This document shows, in pieces, positions 46,990 through 58,800 of a DNA stretch of 64,000 nt. The stretch spans positions 3,196,310 to 3,260,309 of the forward strand of contig NC_135152.1 in the NCBI RefSeq assembly GCF_050948215.1. The letters are read 5' to 3'. The DNA comes from Halictus rubicundus. Its lineage: Eukaryota > Arthropoda > Insecta > Hymenoptera > Halictidae. The notes beneath the pieces are model-generated. The model worked only from the letters and a program-made list of their open reading frames with translations. It did not search any database and was not told the DNA's origin. The position numbers and the translations under genes are program-made. How positions within the stretch are numbered: position 1 is the first letter of the stretch; each line of letters opens with the position of its first letter.

Positions 46990-49900
46990 TCAAAAATTTG
47001 TAGTGCTATTACTTCGATTAACCTTTTTACCAACGACCCGTGTCGATGCCCTTGTTGGCGTCGGTCTCAACTTGTAGCCTCCGCCAGCGTTCAGTGAATT
47101 ATTAATGGCGGCCACATTTGGAGCTATAGTTTTTAAACATTTCGCCGCTTCTTGGAGCTGTTTTGATAAAATTTCATTTTTCAGCTTTTCCGCGTTCAAC
47201 TCGTGTCGAAGTTGAGCTTTTGTTTTATTTCCAAATGGACATAGTACTCTGTGTTGAATCAGGCATCCTGCTGAAGGTCTCATTTCAGGATTCGGATGAA
47301 TCATTAACTAAATTTAAAGAATAACAAAATAATAATAATTTTTTCGTGATATGTTGATGCGGCACTTAGATAAAACATGTAAATCTCTTTTAACCCTCGG
47401 CCAGCGGAACACGGCAATATTTTTCCATATAAGAAAACTGTAGCAGTGTGCGTGAGTTCAGCAGCATGCAATTCCTTGTGTTTGCGTGTGGCTAGCATGC
47501 ACCGATGTAACTGAACATGTGTGCGGTCGTTGTCTGAGCTATCGGTATGCCTTGTCCTTAATAGTAGTTAGCTTGGGCAATATATGTCCAGTTCTGTTGC
47601 TACCGTGCACAAAATTCTCCGCTGCCCTAGGGTTAAACTAGTGATGGGATTAAACTAGTGATAGACGCTTCGCATCGCTCCGGATTTGTATCGTATACTT
47701 ACCTTAGTACAAAACCGCTTTGAATATGATTCGAAGTTTAAAACTCTTGAAACTCGCAATAAGTCTTGAGTCTTGAAAGTCCAACACCAATGGCCTTATG
47801 GTATCGATAGCTCATCGATACAAATCGGTGTGGCAATGCAGCAGTGCCGCTTAATTCCGAAATCGAATAACGAATGAAAAATAATAAATAAATTCCGAAG
47901 ATTTTTTATTGTGCGGAACCGACAATTAAGTTTAATGCAATTCAACTGTCGCCACGGCCAATGAGCCTCCCGTGTGTCGGACAATGGGTCAAAAGGCAAT
48001 TCTAGCGACGAATAATGCAAAACTTAAATGTCCTTAAAATCGGAACATTTACGCTTTATCTGCGTCCCAGGTAGTCGGTGACTACCTACCTATCATAAAA
48101 CAATGGATAGACATTTGGGATTTTCCGTATGCATCGTGAACTTGTGGAAGCGGAAAATTTTTCCATCAGTATCTTTTCGTGCGTTCTGCTGTGCGTTTCG
48201 TTGAATACCTTTTTACTTTGCGATATTGTGAATGGTTTTGTGAATATATTATTGAAAGTTAAGGAAATACATTGCTCTATTTGGTTTTAAAATTCCTTCC
48301 GTCAGTTTTTAGTAGTAATAACATAACTTTCATTAGACTATTACATTGATTCTGGTTATATTATTGAAATAGAAAAATCTCACAGTTCTCAGATTTGAAC
48401 GGATCTGCTCTAATTTTTGTCTACGATTTCTTTAGAGTATCTTCAATAGTTTTTGTGTGTAGTCATCTGCGAAAATCGGTAAGCAATTAATACATTTCAC
48501 TTTTAAGTTTCCATGTCACTGTATGAGTTTGTCAATCTAACTTCAGAAATTGGTATATACCAACGTTGAGATTACTGTTCTTATAACTTGTAATATAAAT
48601 AACATATATAAATACAAATATTATGTTAGTTATCAGGATATGAGTATGTGTGAAAAAAGTGACACACATTTGTAATTGTGGAATTTTTAAAATTATATTA
48701 TTTAAAATCCCACAACTATCATTGTGAGCATTATAAATAAATACATTTTTTAAAAATTACGTACAAACATGAATTTGTTAGTTTAGATTATACAATGGGG
48801 CAAAAAATGTTAGAGAGATATACGTAGCGAAAGATATACGTAGTTTACTCCCATTCATTTGATGAATTTGTATTATTCGTCGCTAGAATTGCCGTTTGGC
48901 CCACTGGGCGTCGCTCACGTTTTCGTTTGTTGCTGCGACCAAGTGCGTACGAGTTAGTATGTTTTCTGGTACCTTATGGACGCCGGCGACTGGTCGACAG
49001 TAACCGTTCGACAAGTAACGGCTTTTAGTGTTAGATAGTGCGTGTCGCCGTGGTGTGTTGATTGTAGCGTCTCGCGTGTCGGTGTTCCTATAGCATGTGC
49101 TTCAAGGCATTCAAGATTTTCAAAACTTTCAAGACTATCAATACGATCAAGACTTCCAAGATTTGCAGGAATTTCAAGAGTTTTGAATTTCGAATCAGGT
49201 TTGAAGGGCCTCAAATCCCATCACTAGGTTAAATTATTAAATGCTTCTACTTACCTTAAGTAATTCGTTAAGGTCACGACTATAATGCGGTAATTCTTTT
49301 AAGTTTCCATTCCTAATATTGTGCCATTCCGGCCCATTTTTAGGCAACGGACCGCCACCGCCTGCTTCATAAACAGTTAGTCCTAGAGCGAATATATCAG
49401 CTTTCGATAAATGACTAACATCATCTTGTAATATTTCTGTCGGTAAATATCTACAGTCTCCTTCTTCAACTTGGGGGTTATTAACAGATGTAACGTGACC
49501 TAAATCTCCTATTTTGTATGTAATTTCTTCTTCGACGGTTTCTTCTTCGTCAAATCCATCGTCCGCTGAATCGTAATTAACTGCTAGTAGCCTTTTCTCT
49601 TTTGAGATGAATATGTTTCCAGGTTTAATGTCCATGTGCACTAACTGCATGCTATGAATGTATCTTAAACCTTCAACAACATGTAATAAAAGTTGTCGCA
49701 TTTCTGCTTCAGTGAAATGTTTGTTCTCTTTCTGTAAGTTAGCAACGGCATCCGCTAGACTACCACCATTGCAATACTCATTTTGAATAATCATATGATT
49801 ATCCTCCGCCCATGCTGAGTAATACCGTACAACATGCTGGTGTTTTCCGAGTACAGCATGTGCGTAAACTTCGTTTAAAGCATTTTTCTCATTAATACTC

Positions 49901-52216
49901 CCAGCAACAGGCTTAATACTTTTCTTAATGGCATATGTGCAGCCATCTAGACGGTTAATACATTTGTAAACTGACCCGAACTCCCCAGTACCGATCAAAC
50001 CAAGTTCGTGGAACTCCTGATGGTATCTAGGAATATTAGAATCTTGTAACGCTACACGTTTCGTTGCTTGCTCTATCTCGTTATCCGAGTCGTCAGAATC
50101 GGCGAGATCAAACTTCGTGACTTCAATATCCGGAGAGCTGAAAAAAATTATAAATTGTTAAAGTAAAGAAAACTTGATCAATACATACACTGATGCAATT
50201 AACCCTTTCAATACCAACGCCGACGTTAGTCAGCATCCACATAACGAGGGGTGGATACCTGCGGCGACTATAGTCGAAATCCGCATAATGAACTATAGAT
50301 GAAGCTCCCGATACAGAGAGAGCTTATTTGCGGACGCGTATCTGGTAAGGAAAGGGTTAAAGGAACCACCAATTAATTGTATTTTTATATTTGTTACTAA
50401 CCCATTAAGGCTACGTTTGGATCTAGTACGCTTCCTTGCTGTTAACAGCATTCCATTTGGTGTAAAAGGATTTACATTGGCTGCGGGTTTGTCAGTTTTG
50501 GTTTGATAGCTACAAGGCCTTGGTTTGTCTAAGGAAAATAATCTAGTACACTTGGAAGGAAATGGAGTATGCATTGCGCTCTTCTCCATTAAGGTTTTAG
50601 GAGTAGCTGGAGAATCAAATAAACGCAAGGCTCTAACACGCTTATAAGGTGGACTACATGCCATTGATATCTTTTGTGAATTAGCATTCTCACGTGCGGG
50701 AATCCTAATTCTTGATGTACCTATAATAAAAAATATATTAATCACATAGCACGTTCCAAATTATTACGCTAAATTGGTGTAAAATTTTGGCTGTACATGG
50801 GTTCTTTTTCGACTAAAATGATACTTTCAAGAAGGATTTTTGGCAAAAAAGAACCTATTTCCAAAATTTCATCCAAATCCGTAGCATGGACGTTTTCGAA
50901 AGCCAAAATATTTATTTACACCACAAATTTAATAGTTCAGGGGAAACTAACTACAACATTTTCAGAAATTAATAAAGTAAAAATTGACAGTAAAATAAGA
51001 GACAATTATTTTTAAAACTTATTTTGAAATTTAATTGGATTAATATACTTAGGAATAAGAATACTATAAAATCTTTTACAATATGTGGAAAATATAATTG
51101 ATGAAGAATTAAGTATTGACATGTGAAAAATGTAATTGATAAAAGTAAATTGTTGATATGTAAAAAATGTAATTGATAAAGAATTAATTATTGATATGTA
51201 AAAAATGTAATTGATAAAGAATTAATTATTGATAAGTAAATTAATAAGATAGAATAAAATAGAATACTAACGTAATATAAGCATAAATCTTATTAACTAA
51301 TATAAAATGATATATACATGCAAGCTTTGAAGTATATGAATATTATGTTTCTGCACCTACCTTGTCAAAATTATAAATGTTTAATTATTGAATAAAAAAA
51401 GAAAATTTGAAAATCTGAGATAACATCAGTACACAGTCTAATCATGTTTACTGACTACTTCTCAAATCTTTTGAGTAGATACCCACCTATGCATGATGTA
51501 AAATAATTGTCTAATAATAATATCAATTTTGCCACACCATGCTTAACTATTGCTATTTCAAAAATAGATACATTCACTTATATCAATCGACAACTTGAAA
51601 GTAAAAAATCCAAACGTAAAGTACACAAAGTAGGATGTATATCACGTTCGACCATTACCAAAACAAACAAATCTCCAATTCTATATTAACAACTTCAAAC
51701 ATCACATAAAATATTATTAAAGTTAACAAAAACTATAAAGAATTATAGAAAACAAACTGATTCTTAACAGTAGCAATAACATGCGCCACAAAATGTTTTT
51801 AAATGCTAAAATCTTTAGACCTAAGTTATAGGTACTAGCAAAAAATTACTTGGAAACAAAGCAGTACCAATACTAAATAGTACTTCTAAGACTAAATTTC
51901 AATTGAAATAACTTGCAAAAACAGATTGGAAGGGTAAAAAATTTGAAAAATGCTAATAACCTGTCACGTTGCTGACTGGGGTCTTGTTGTTGTTGGTTAG
52001 CACAGATTGATTGTTGATACTTTCACTATCACTGCAATCCATAGTATTGCTAAACGATAATTTCCTTGGATGAAGTGGTGAACATCCAAGATCTTCAGCC
52101 GAAGAATCTAAAATATCATCAACATCACAACCAGAGCTGTTCGTACGACAGCTGATATTCAGCTCTTCGTCCCGAATGTCGCACGCTTCGAAATGGAACT
52201 TCTGCGCGACTTCCAT
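46990..52216 (-). CDS. Wee1: Wee1-type inhibitory mitotic kinase
   Basis: Wee1 phosphorylates the inhibitory tyrosine of CDK1 and delays entry into mitosis; it acts in the nucleus. Exons in gene order: 51961-52216, 50402-50720, 49255-50137, 46990-47307. The total is 1776 nt (591 aa) with closing phases. The N-terminal about 190 residues are Ser/Thr/Pro-rich regulatory sequence. The kinase domain shows GTGEFGSVYK (P-loop), AIKKS, LVHMDIKPGNIF (catalytic loop), GDLGHVT (DLG in place of DFG, normal for Wee1) and the family signature EEGDCRYLPTEIL. The C-terminal tail ends in a basic, Ser-rich stretch (NRSNSTTNF). Introns 2 and 3 contain TTAA-flanked MITEs, and intron 3 also a hAT-like element. 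The start ATG at 52216 begins MEVAQKFHFEACD. Head-to-head with RABAC1. Confidence 0.95.
47390..47636. mobile_element. TTAA-flanked MITE (family F) in Wee1 intron 3
   Basis: The left end is TTAACCCTCGGCCAGCGGA and the right end in reverse complement TTAACCCTAGGGCAGCGGA, with TTAA borders. This is the piggyBac-like pattern. Confidence 0.85.
47639..49226. mobile_element. hAT-like non-autonomous element in Wee1 intron 3
   Basis: The ends tagtgatgggatt are inverted (47639 and 49226). Subterminal arms match over gattcgaaNttNaaaactct and contain many TCTTGAAA repeats. A further inner inverted pair is aaggcaattctagcgacgaa (47992) against its inverse at about 48876-48895. The flanking 8 bp are GGTTAAAC (left) and GGTTAAAT (right), a 7/8 match for a hAT target duplication. 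No transposase frame was seen. Confidence 0.85.
50199..50360. mobile_element. TTAA-flanked MITE (family G) in Wee1 intron 2
   Basis: It begins TTAACCCTTTCAATACCAACG and its reverse complement begins TTAACCCTTTCCTTACCAGA, with TTAA at both borders. Confidence 0.8.
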
Positions 52217-53543
52217 GTCTTCAAAATGTCACCATCAAGTTATCCCGTAGATGCAACTTTCTCGCGTGTAGTCCGTACGCTAAACTAAAATCAGTCCTAA
52301 TCAAAAATATCTTGTCAATTACGATTACTTCGATGCACGTTCATTCAAATAATCGCTCGTACCACGCTACGTTCGTTATGGCGGGTGGCCCGATGTTACT
52401 TGGGAAATTATGGTGACCAATCGCAAGCCGTGTTTGAAGTAAGAGACTATTGAATTCGATATAACATGCTCTCCTATTGGCTCCAATTACTCACAATGGT
52501 TGTACATAGTAGCGTCATCTGCACATGCTTTCCGAGGGGTGAGGGCCATTCGCAGAGAAATTCTAAAAACTTTGTTGTCACGGTTTGCTTCTTTGAAAGT
52601 TTCGACCTGAGATCGAAGGACGCTTCAAAATAAGCGATGATGATATTCTGACGAAGAATCTATGTAAACAAATCCTGCCCGTACAGCAATGACCTCATTC
52701 ACCATTTAAAACATTTATATTCCTGTAATATGTAAAACCATGTGTTATATATATTCACTTTCACTGATTAAACTAAAAAATACAGTTGACCGAAAACTTA
52801 TTGTAAAGTCACATGAACATGAAAGTTTATGAATTCATGAACATTCTTAAAGTAGACGTATCATCCAAAGCCTTATTCGTACAATTAGTTTAAATTAATA
52901 CAAATACTTTGTATGACGAATTCAAGTACCAAGTTGAATTTCTATACTCCATTATATTTTTGGAAGATAGTAAAATTCAGGAAATCTAAACAAGGGAATT
53001 ACGCATTCTGATTTCCTGACGGAAGACACAGTGATATGTTCAATGTAAAAGAAGCGTCTATTATATAGAAAAAATAACATGCAATACGCATATGCTGTAA
53101 CAGACCCGAAAAGAGGCAAGAAAAAGTTTTCTTCTTTACGGTTGTCCAAATGAAAGCATCCGAGTGAGCACGTGAACCAGGAAAAATCTATTGCGTCTTT
53201 TACCTTAACCGGACAAAGAGCCTTTTTCGTGAAAGAAGTTTTACGAAGGAGGCAGTGAAAGAATTTTTATCGAGCAGCTGCAACCTGTAGCGTTTGTACA
53301 TGTAAACGTGTAAATGTGTTAGTGTAGCAGCTCTTGATGGTGGGGATAACATAGTGGTTCGATGTGCGATATGATGGGAATTTTACTGCCTACGACGAGT
53401 TTCTTCTAAAACGAAGCTACAGACGCCTCGTGGTGGGGATGCGAGGCTACACGTAAAAAAAACAGATACAAGCAAAACAGAAGATAGTCGCCTCCTTGTC
53501 ACGCGGTGATCAATTTTGTAAAATTTTAATAGTAAAAGGAAAA
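52217..53543. promoter_or_regulatory. Divergent promoter region of Wee1 and RABAC1
   Basis: This 1.3-kb non-coding interval lies between two head-to-head start codons, so both promoters must lie here or close by. No coding sequence is recognised. Confidence 0.5.
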
Positions 53544-54580
53544 ATGGCAGACGTAGAAATCGAGATCGCGGGTGACATGCAAATGCCCCAACAGAAACAA
53601 AAATCTGGCAGCGGGTAATAAAACGAATACTGATTTTATGAACTTTCAGATGTTTACTAACCTATAAAAAAATGAATCATCTCCTTGTCACTGCTTCAAC
53701 GATGTGGCACGTCAACCCAAATTCGAAAGCAAAATTTTTACGTATCAACTGTTTGTCTATAAATCATGTCCTTGAAGAACAATATGGATTCCCTATAAAT
53801 GAAATTCTATGTATCAAATACACGATCGATACTAGGATTATATTTAGTAAACATATTGATGACATTTTGAAAAGTGATGCATTTTAATGTCCAGGCTCGA
53901 ATTCCTACAAATACCACAGCTACCGCTGAGCAATATCGGATATCCACAAGCTCATGAATGGATCGAACATCGGAAAGCCAATGTCAGACCATGGTCTTTA
54001 TTTCTGAATACAAGCAACTTTAGGCCTCCACCGAGTTTACCAAGATTAAGCAAAAGAGTTGTGAGAAATATTGAATACTTCCAGAGTAATTATTTATTCG
54101 TGTTCATTGGATTAGTTATATATTGCTTGTAAGATATGGTTTTATTTTTCTACTTCATTATAGAATTTTGTAATTGTGAGAATAACATTGTTTAAATCTT
54201 AGGATAACGTCACCGCTTTTGCTGCTCGCTGTTGTAGCATCTCTTGGAACATGTTACAAAGTTTCACAGCGCCATGCTAAACAAGAACTTATAGTATTAA
54301 ATCATAAACTGACATTGGCTCAGGTATATAGTTTAGTTGGAATATGCTCATTGCCAATATTCTATCTGGTTGGAGCTGGTGCAGCACTTTTTTGGGTCCT
54401 TGGTAAATGAAACATCAATTCAAGTAGAAATCCTCGTTGGACATTCATAATACACTTATAAAATATGTTTTAGGTGTATCCTGGTTCTTGATAACTTTAC
54501 ATGCTGCTTTTTATAACATTGACTCAGTCTTGTGCCCAGGAGAAGATGAGCTCAATTCCTTAGTTATGCAAGAAGTATGA
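53544..54580 (+). CDS. RABAC1: Prenylated Rab acceptor protein 1 (PRA1 family)
   Basis: This is a small Golgi/ER membrane protein that binds prenylated Rab GTPases and helps release them from GDI. Exons: 53544-53614, 53895-54128, 54203-54402, 54474-54580. The total is 612 nt (203 aa), the usual PRA1 size. The sequence shows RPWSLFLNTSNFRPPPSLPR, then RVVRNIEYFQSNYLFVFIG, which is the PRA1 domain entry, followed by two hydrophobic hairpins (LIYCLITSPLLLLAVVASLG and the region around SLVGICSLPIFYLVGAGAAL). The tail is acidic (GEDELNSLVMQEV). Phases (2, 2, 1) close at each junction. The start lies in an AAAATGG context in exon 1. Confidence 0.93.
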
Positions 54581-55860
54581 TTTGTATTATAATTATTGTA
54601 CATAATAGGAGATGCATTAATTCCAATTGAATTAAAAAGGAATGGTAATTTAACATTTAAATAATGTATAGGAAATGCAAAATATATTATGATTATACAA
54701 ATTCATACATTATTCGTATAATTATAAACTATAATTCGTGTTATCATTAATGTATTTTCATTGTTTACATTATTAGAATAGTATTATTTACTTATATATG
54801 TTGAAACTGAAAAAAAACTATATAATAAAACCAAAGAATAATTTTGTACTACCAATTTTTTATATTGAATAAAGTATTTGCGTTTATAAGTATTCAATGA
54901 AGAATTGTAAAAGTATTCCTATTATAAATAAATTTTACAACCGTACTAAACTGTGCTTTCACACAAATATTTTTACTTGACTATAATTGTATAATTGTAA
55001 AAATTGTTTTTAATTTACTAAAAAACCTAAATCGTACTTTATATAAATTTCGTCCTAGTCTATATTCTATAATAAATATTTTTATTATGGTATTAATTTA
55101 TATTGCCCACGTGATCATTTAGCGTATATTGTTCTCTAATTTTATATGGTATTGCAATTTATGCACGCATGACGTATTCGTCACATCATGATTCATTTTC
55201 TCGTCTCTAAACCATATATTTGTACAGTTAGTGAATGTTATGAACACAGAAATGCAATAAAACGATTCAATTAAAGCACGTGTTGCAGTGCGTATAAGAA
55301 GAAAGGTTAAATGTATATGCACGATGGACCTACAACGCGAGAACAGATGTACATAGAATAATTTCCTGCTCCATATCTTAACAACATCCGGAAGCAAAGA
55401 TTTTTCGATGACCATCGAATGAGAATGCTGTAAGAATAACGTGCATTTAACGTTTATTAAGGAGTAAAATTTAGAAATGAAGGAACAGTTTTTTTTACCA
55501 GTTTTCTTGCATTTCGTATGTATATAAATTTCTTTTTTACGTTTGTATTATGTATATTAGATTGAGATTTTGTATTATGTATTTTTTATTTCTTTTTTGT
55601 AGAATTGAACTAATGGTCATTATTGCTACTATTTAGTTCCCTTGCTCAATAATAATTTATGTGTAGTTTTTGGTTACATATTTTCTAGCAATACTCATAT
55701 AATTTGCTATGGTAGTTTAGTTTAAAGTTTGTAAAAACAGGTTTGCAAATTATATTTATTGTTTTTAATTGCATAAATCTCGTTTATTTGATTTGCATGT
55801 AGTATAAGTTGTTTGATTCAAATAAGTAGGATTATTTGACCATTGATCTATTCGATTAAA
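54581..55860. other. Intergenic: RABAC1 3' end and anoctamin 5' region
   Basis: AT-rich. A candidate RABAC1 polyadenylation signal (AATAAA) is near 54828 or 54869. Nothing else is seen. Confidence 0.5.
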
Positions 55861-58800
55861 ATGGAAGAGGAGGATGAAGACGTTACCGTGCCCTGGATAC
55901 CAAATAATTTGAACATAGGATCTGTGCAAACTTTGTATCAAAGTGTTCGCAGTACCTTGTACGATGTTGAAAGTGTAGATAGTACAAACACTATGCACAG
56001 TGCAATATCAATGGAGGAGATTCGACAGTCTGACAATGACAATGAAGTTGTAAGTTATTATATACCAGAACATCAAAACTCTATATCAATGACTAGAAAC
56101 AATTAATCTGACATATTCATAGGTCTCAAATTCTAGAACAGGGTTTAGTTTATATTTCCAAGATGAAATTCGAACAATTGATTTTGTTCTTGTTTGGGAC
56201 GAATATAATGCTGAAGCCCAAACACATCGCAGTGCGGAATATAGACAGGTAAATTCTATTTTAGTTATATGTATATACAACTACACGATACTCAACATCG
56301 ATTTTCAGGTGTTTGCAAAGAACTTGGAAAAGGAAGGTTTGGAAATGGAATATGAGAATGTAGAACCTAATGGTCTCCATTTCATAAAAATACATGCACC
56401 GAGAGAAGTGCTAAGACGGTATGCTGAAATATTAAAGCTTAGATTGCCAATGAAGGAATTAACCAGTTTGAAAATTCCTGAAAACCGTAGCAACACACTG
56501 ATCAACGAGGTCAATTCTCTATTCAAAAGAATTATGAATAGATATTATGTTGATCAAACAATCTTCCCGAAATTGAAACACAACTTCACTGCAGTTTACA
56601 GTCGTGACAAAGAATATTTATTCGACATAGATATGCCTAATTTTTTTACTGCCGCAACGCGTGCTAGAATAGTACAATTTATTTTGGATAGAACCAGATT
56701 TACGGAGACCATGAACGATGATTTTGCATTTGGAATAGAAAGGCTGATTTCGGGTAATGCATACGTGGCCGCTTATCCACTACACGACGTAAGCTGAATC
56801 TTTTTGTTTTTTTGCAGAAAACATATCGCTTAAGTTGAAAAATATCGTATTCGAACACGTTAGGGTTTAAATGGCCATGGTCACTATTCGTTTTAAAACC
56901 AGAGGGCATTTTAAAGCCCATGCGGAAAAGTGCCAAGCAGCCGGGTCGCGCTTTGTTTTGAACCGTTTCCGCAGTTTTCGTACTACCAATTGCAGCGTGG
57001 CACTAAAACACGGAATGATTGGGCGTATTCCTAATAACCGTAATAATCGGAATGGCACTATTGTTCCATATTTACCCGTTCTGTACCTCTGCCTGCACCA
57101 CCTAAACAAGCAATAATAAGCATTATGAGATTATCGTAGAAAACTGCATAATAGATTCGAGAACGATCAGCCCCCTTGGTTCAAATGCTTGACTTTGTAC
57201 TGCTTTGTTACGGCATATAGGATTTCCCTGTCTTTACCCTAATCAGCTTTCGTACGTCGATTCAGATAGGTAGGGTGTTAAATTATCAGGAGGGTCATTC
57301 AAGTATTAGTGTTTAATACTACTACCTGGACTCTCGTTGTATCTTTATCTTTTGGATCGTAGTAGGGCATCGACGCTCATGAAGTTGTAGTTGACCATTT
57401 AGTCTTTCACTAAATTGTCCTATTCTATTTCTCAAGGTAGAAGCTTAGCTTGCAATTTTTATAGTAACTATGCTAAATTCTTCAACTTTCTGTGAATCAT
57501 ACATACGAAATTTCATGACGGTCTATTGTTTTAAATATTTATTGAATTTTTGAATTAAATATTACATATATTTAATTATTTAATTTTATTACATGTCATT
57601 TTTATATGGAAAAACGATATTTGAGAAATGTAATGAATTCGCCTACATGAAATGTAAACATGTACATATGGAAGTACATATGGAAAATTATTTCGATAAT
57701 ATCTCGTTAACTGTTAGATCTAGGACATATCAATACATTTTTACGCAGAATTTGGTACTCTACCGATTCGTGATACAAAAGGTAGGCCTTTCCATTTAAA
57801 GAAATCAAAGTGACCTTGGTTTTTCCGAAACGGCTCCACGCACATAAAAAATATTCCCGTCCATACTATGCAACTGTTGTACATTCCATTTTTTCATATT
57901 ATTACTAATAACGCAAATATTCAAAGTGTGCAAGTTGTGTGTTTCGCCGTGTATTTATTTGTACCTTTCTAGTCCTTCCCTTTTTTTACCTGCGCGGATT
58001 AGGGTCCGTCCGGCGTACCGCTCAGTACCTGTCTCAGACAACAATTCAGTTTTTACGAGTTTAAATGTACGCCATTAAAAAAAACTTTAAACTGAGTTTA
58101 AATATTTCACGACATGCCTTCAGATGTTGAACTTGTTTAAATTTTTCTAAAGTATAATACTAATGTTTTTAGGGAGACCTACAATCGCCAGAGTCTATGA
58201 GATATCTTTTATACACGGAATGGGCCAGTTTGCAAAAATGTCTCCATTATCAACCTCTAGATTACGTCAAAGAATATTTTGGAGTAAAAATTGGACTTTA
58301 CTTTGCTTGGCTTGGATTTTACACACATATGCTGATACCAGCCAGTATCGTCGGTCTTCTCTGTTTCATGTATAGTTGTATGACTCTGTATTACAATGAA
58401 CCAAGTGAAGATGTTTGTAATGGCAATGGTACTATTTTAATGTGTCCCTTGTGCGACCACATTTGTGGATATTGGGACTTAAAGGAGACTTGTCTGCATT
58501 CAAGAATCACTTATTTGTTTGACAATCCATCTACCGTATTTTTTTCAATATTCATGTCGTTATGGGGTATGTATTAATGTAGAGCATCAATAACATTAAT
58601 GTTAACGTGTCGATCTTCAATTACTTAATTATTTATTTTATTATTTTTTATTAGCTACGTTTTTTTTGGAATTGTGGAAAAGATACTCGGCTGAAATAAC
58701 TCACAGATGGGACCTGACTGGTTTAGATGCTCAAGAGGAACATCCTCGACCACAGTACTTAGCGCGTTTAGCCCATATAAAAAAGAGGTCCCTTAACATT

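Noticed and set aside
56871..57116. 81-codon plus-strand frame in anoctamin intron 3
   Set aside because: Not recognised, out of phase with the anoctamin exons, and possibly a repeat fragment.
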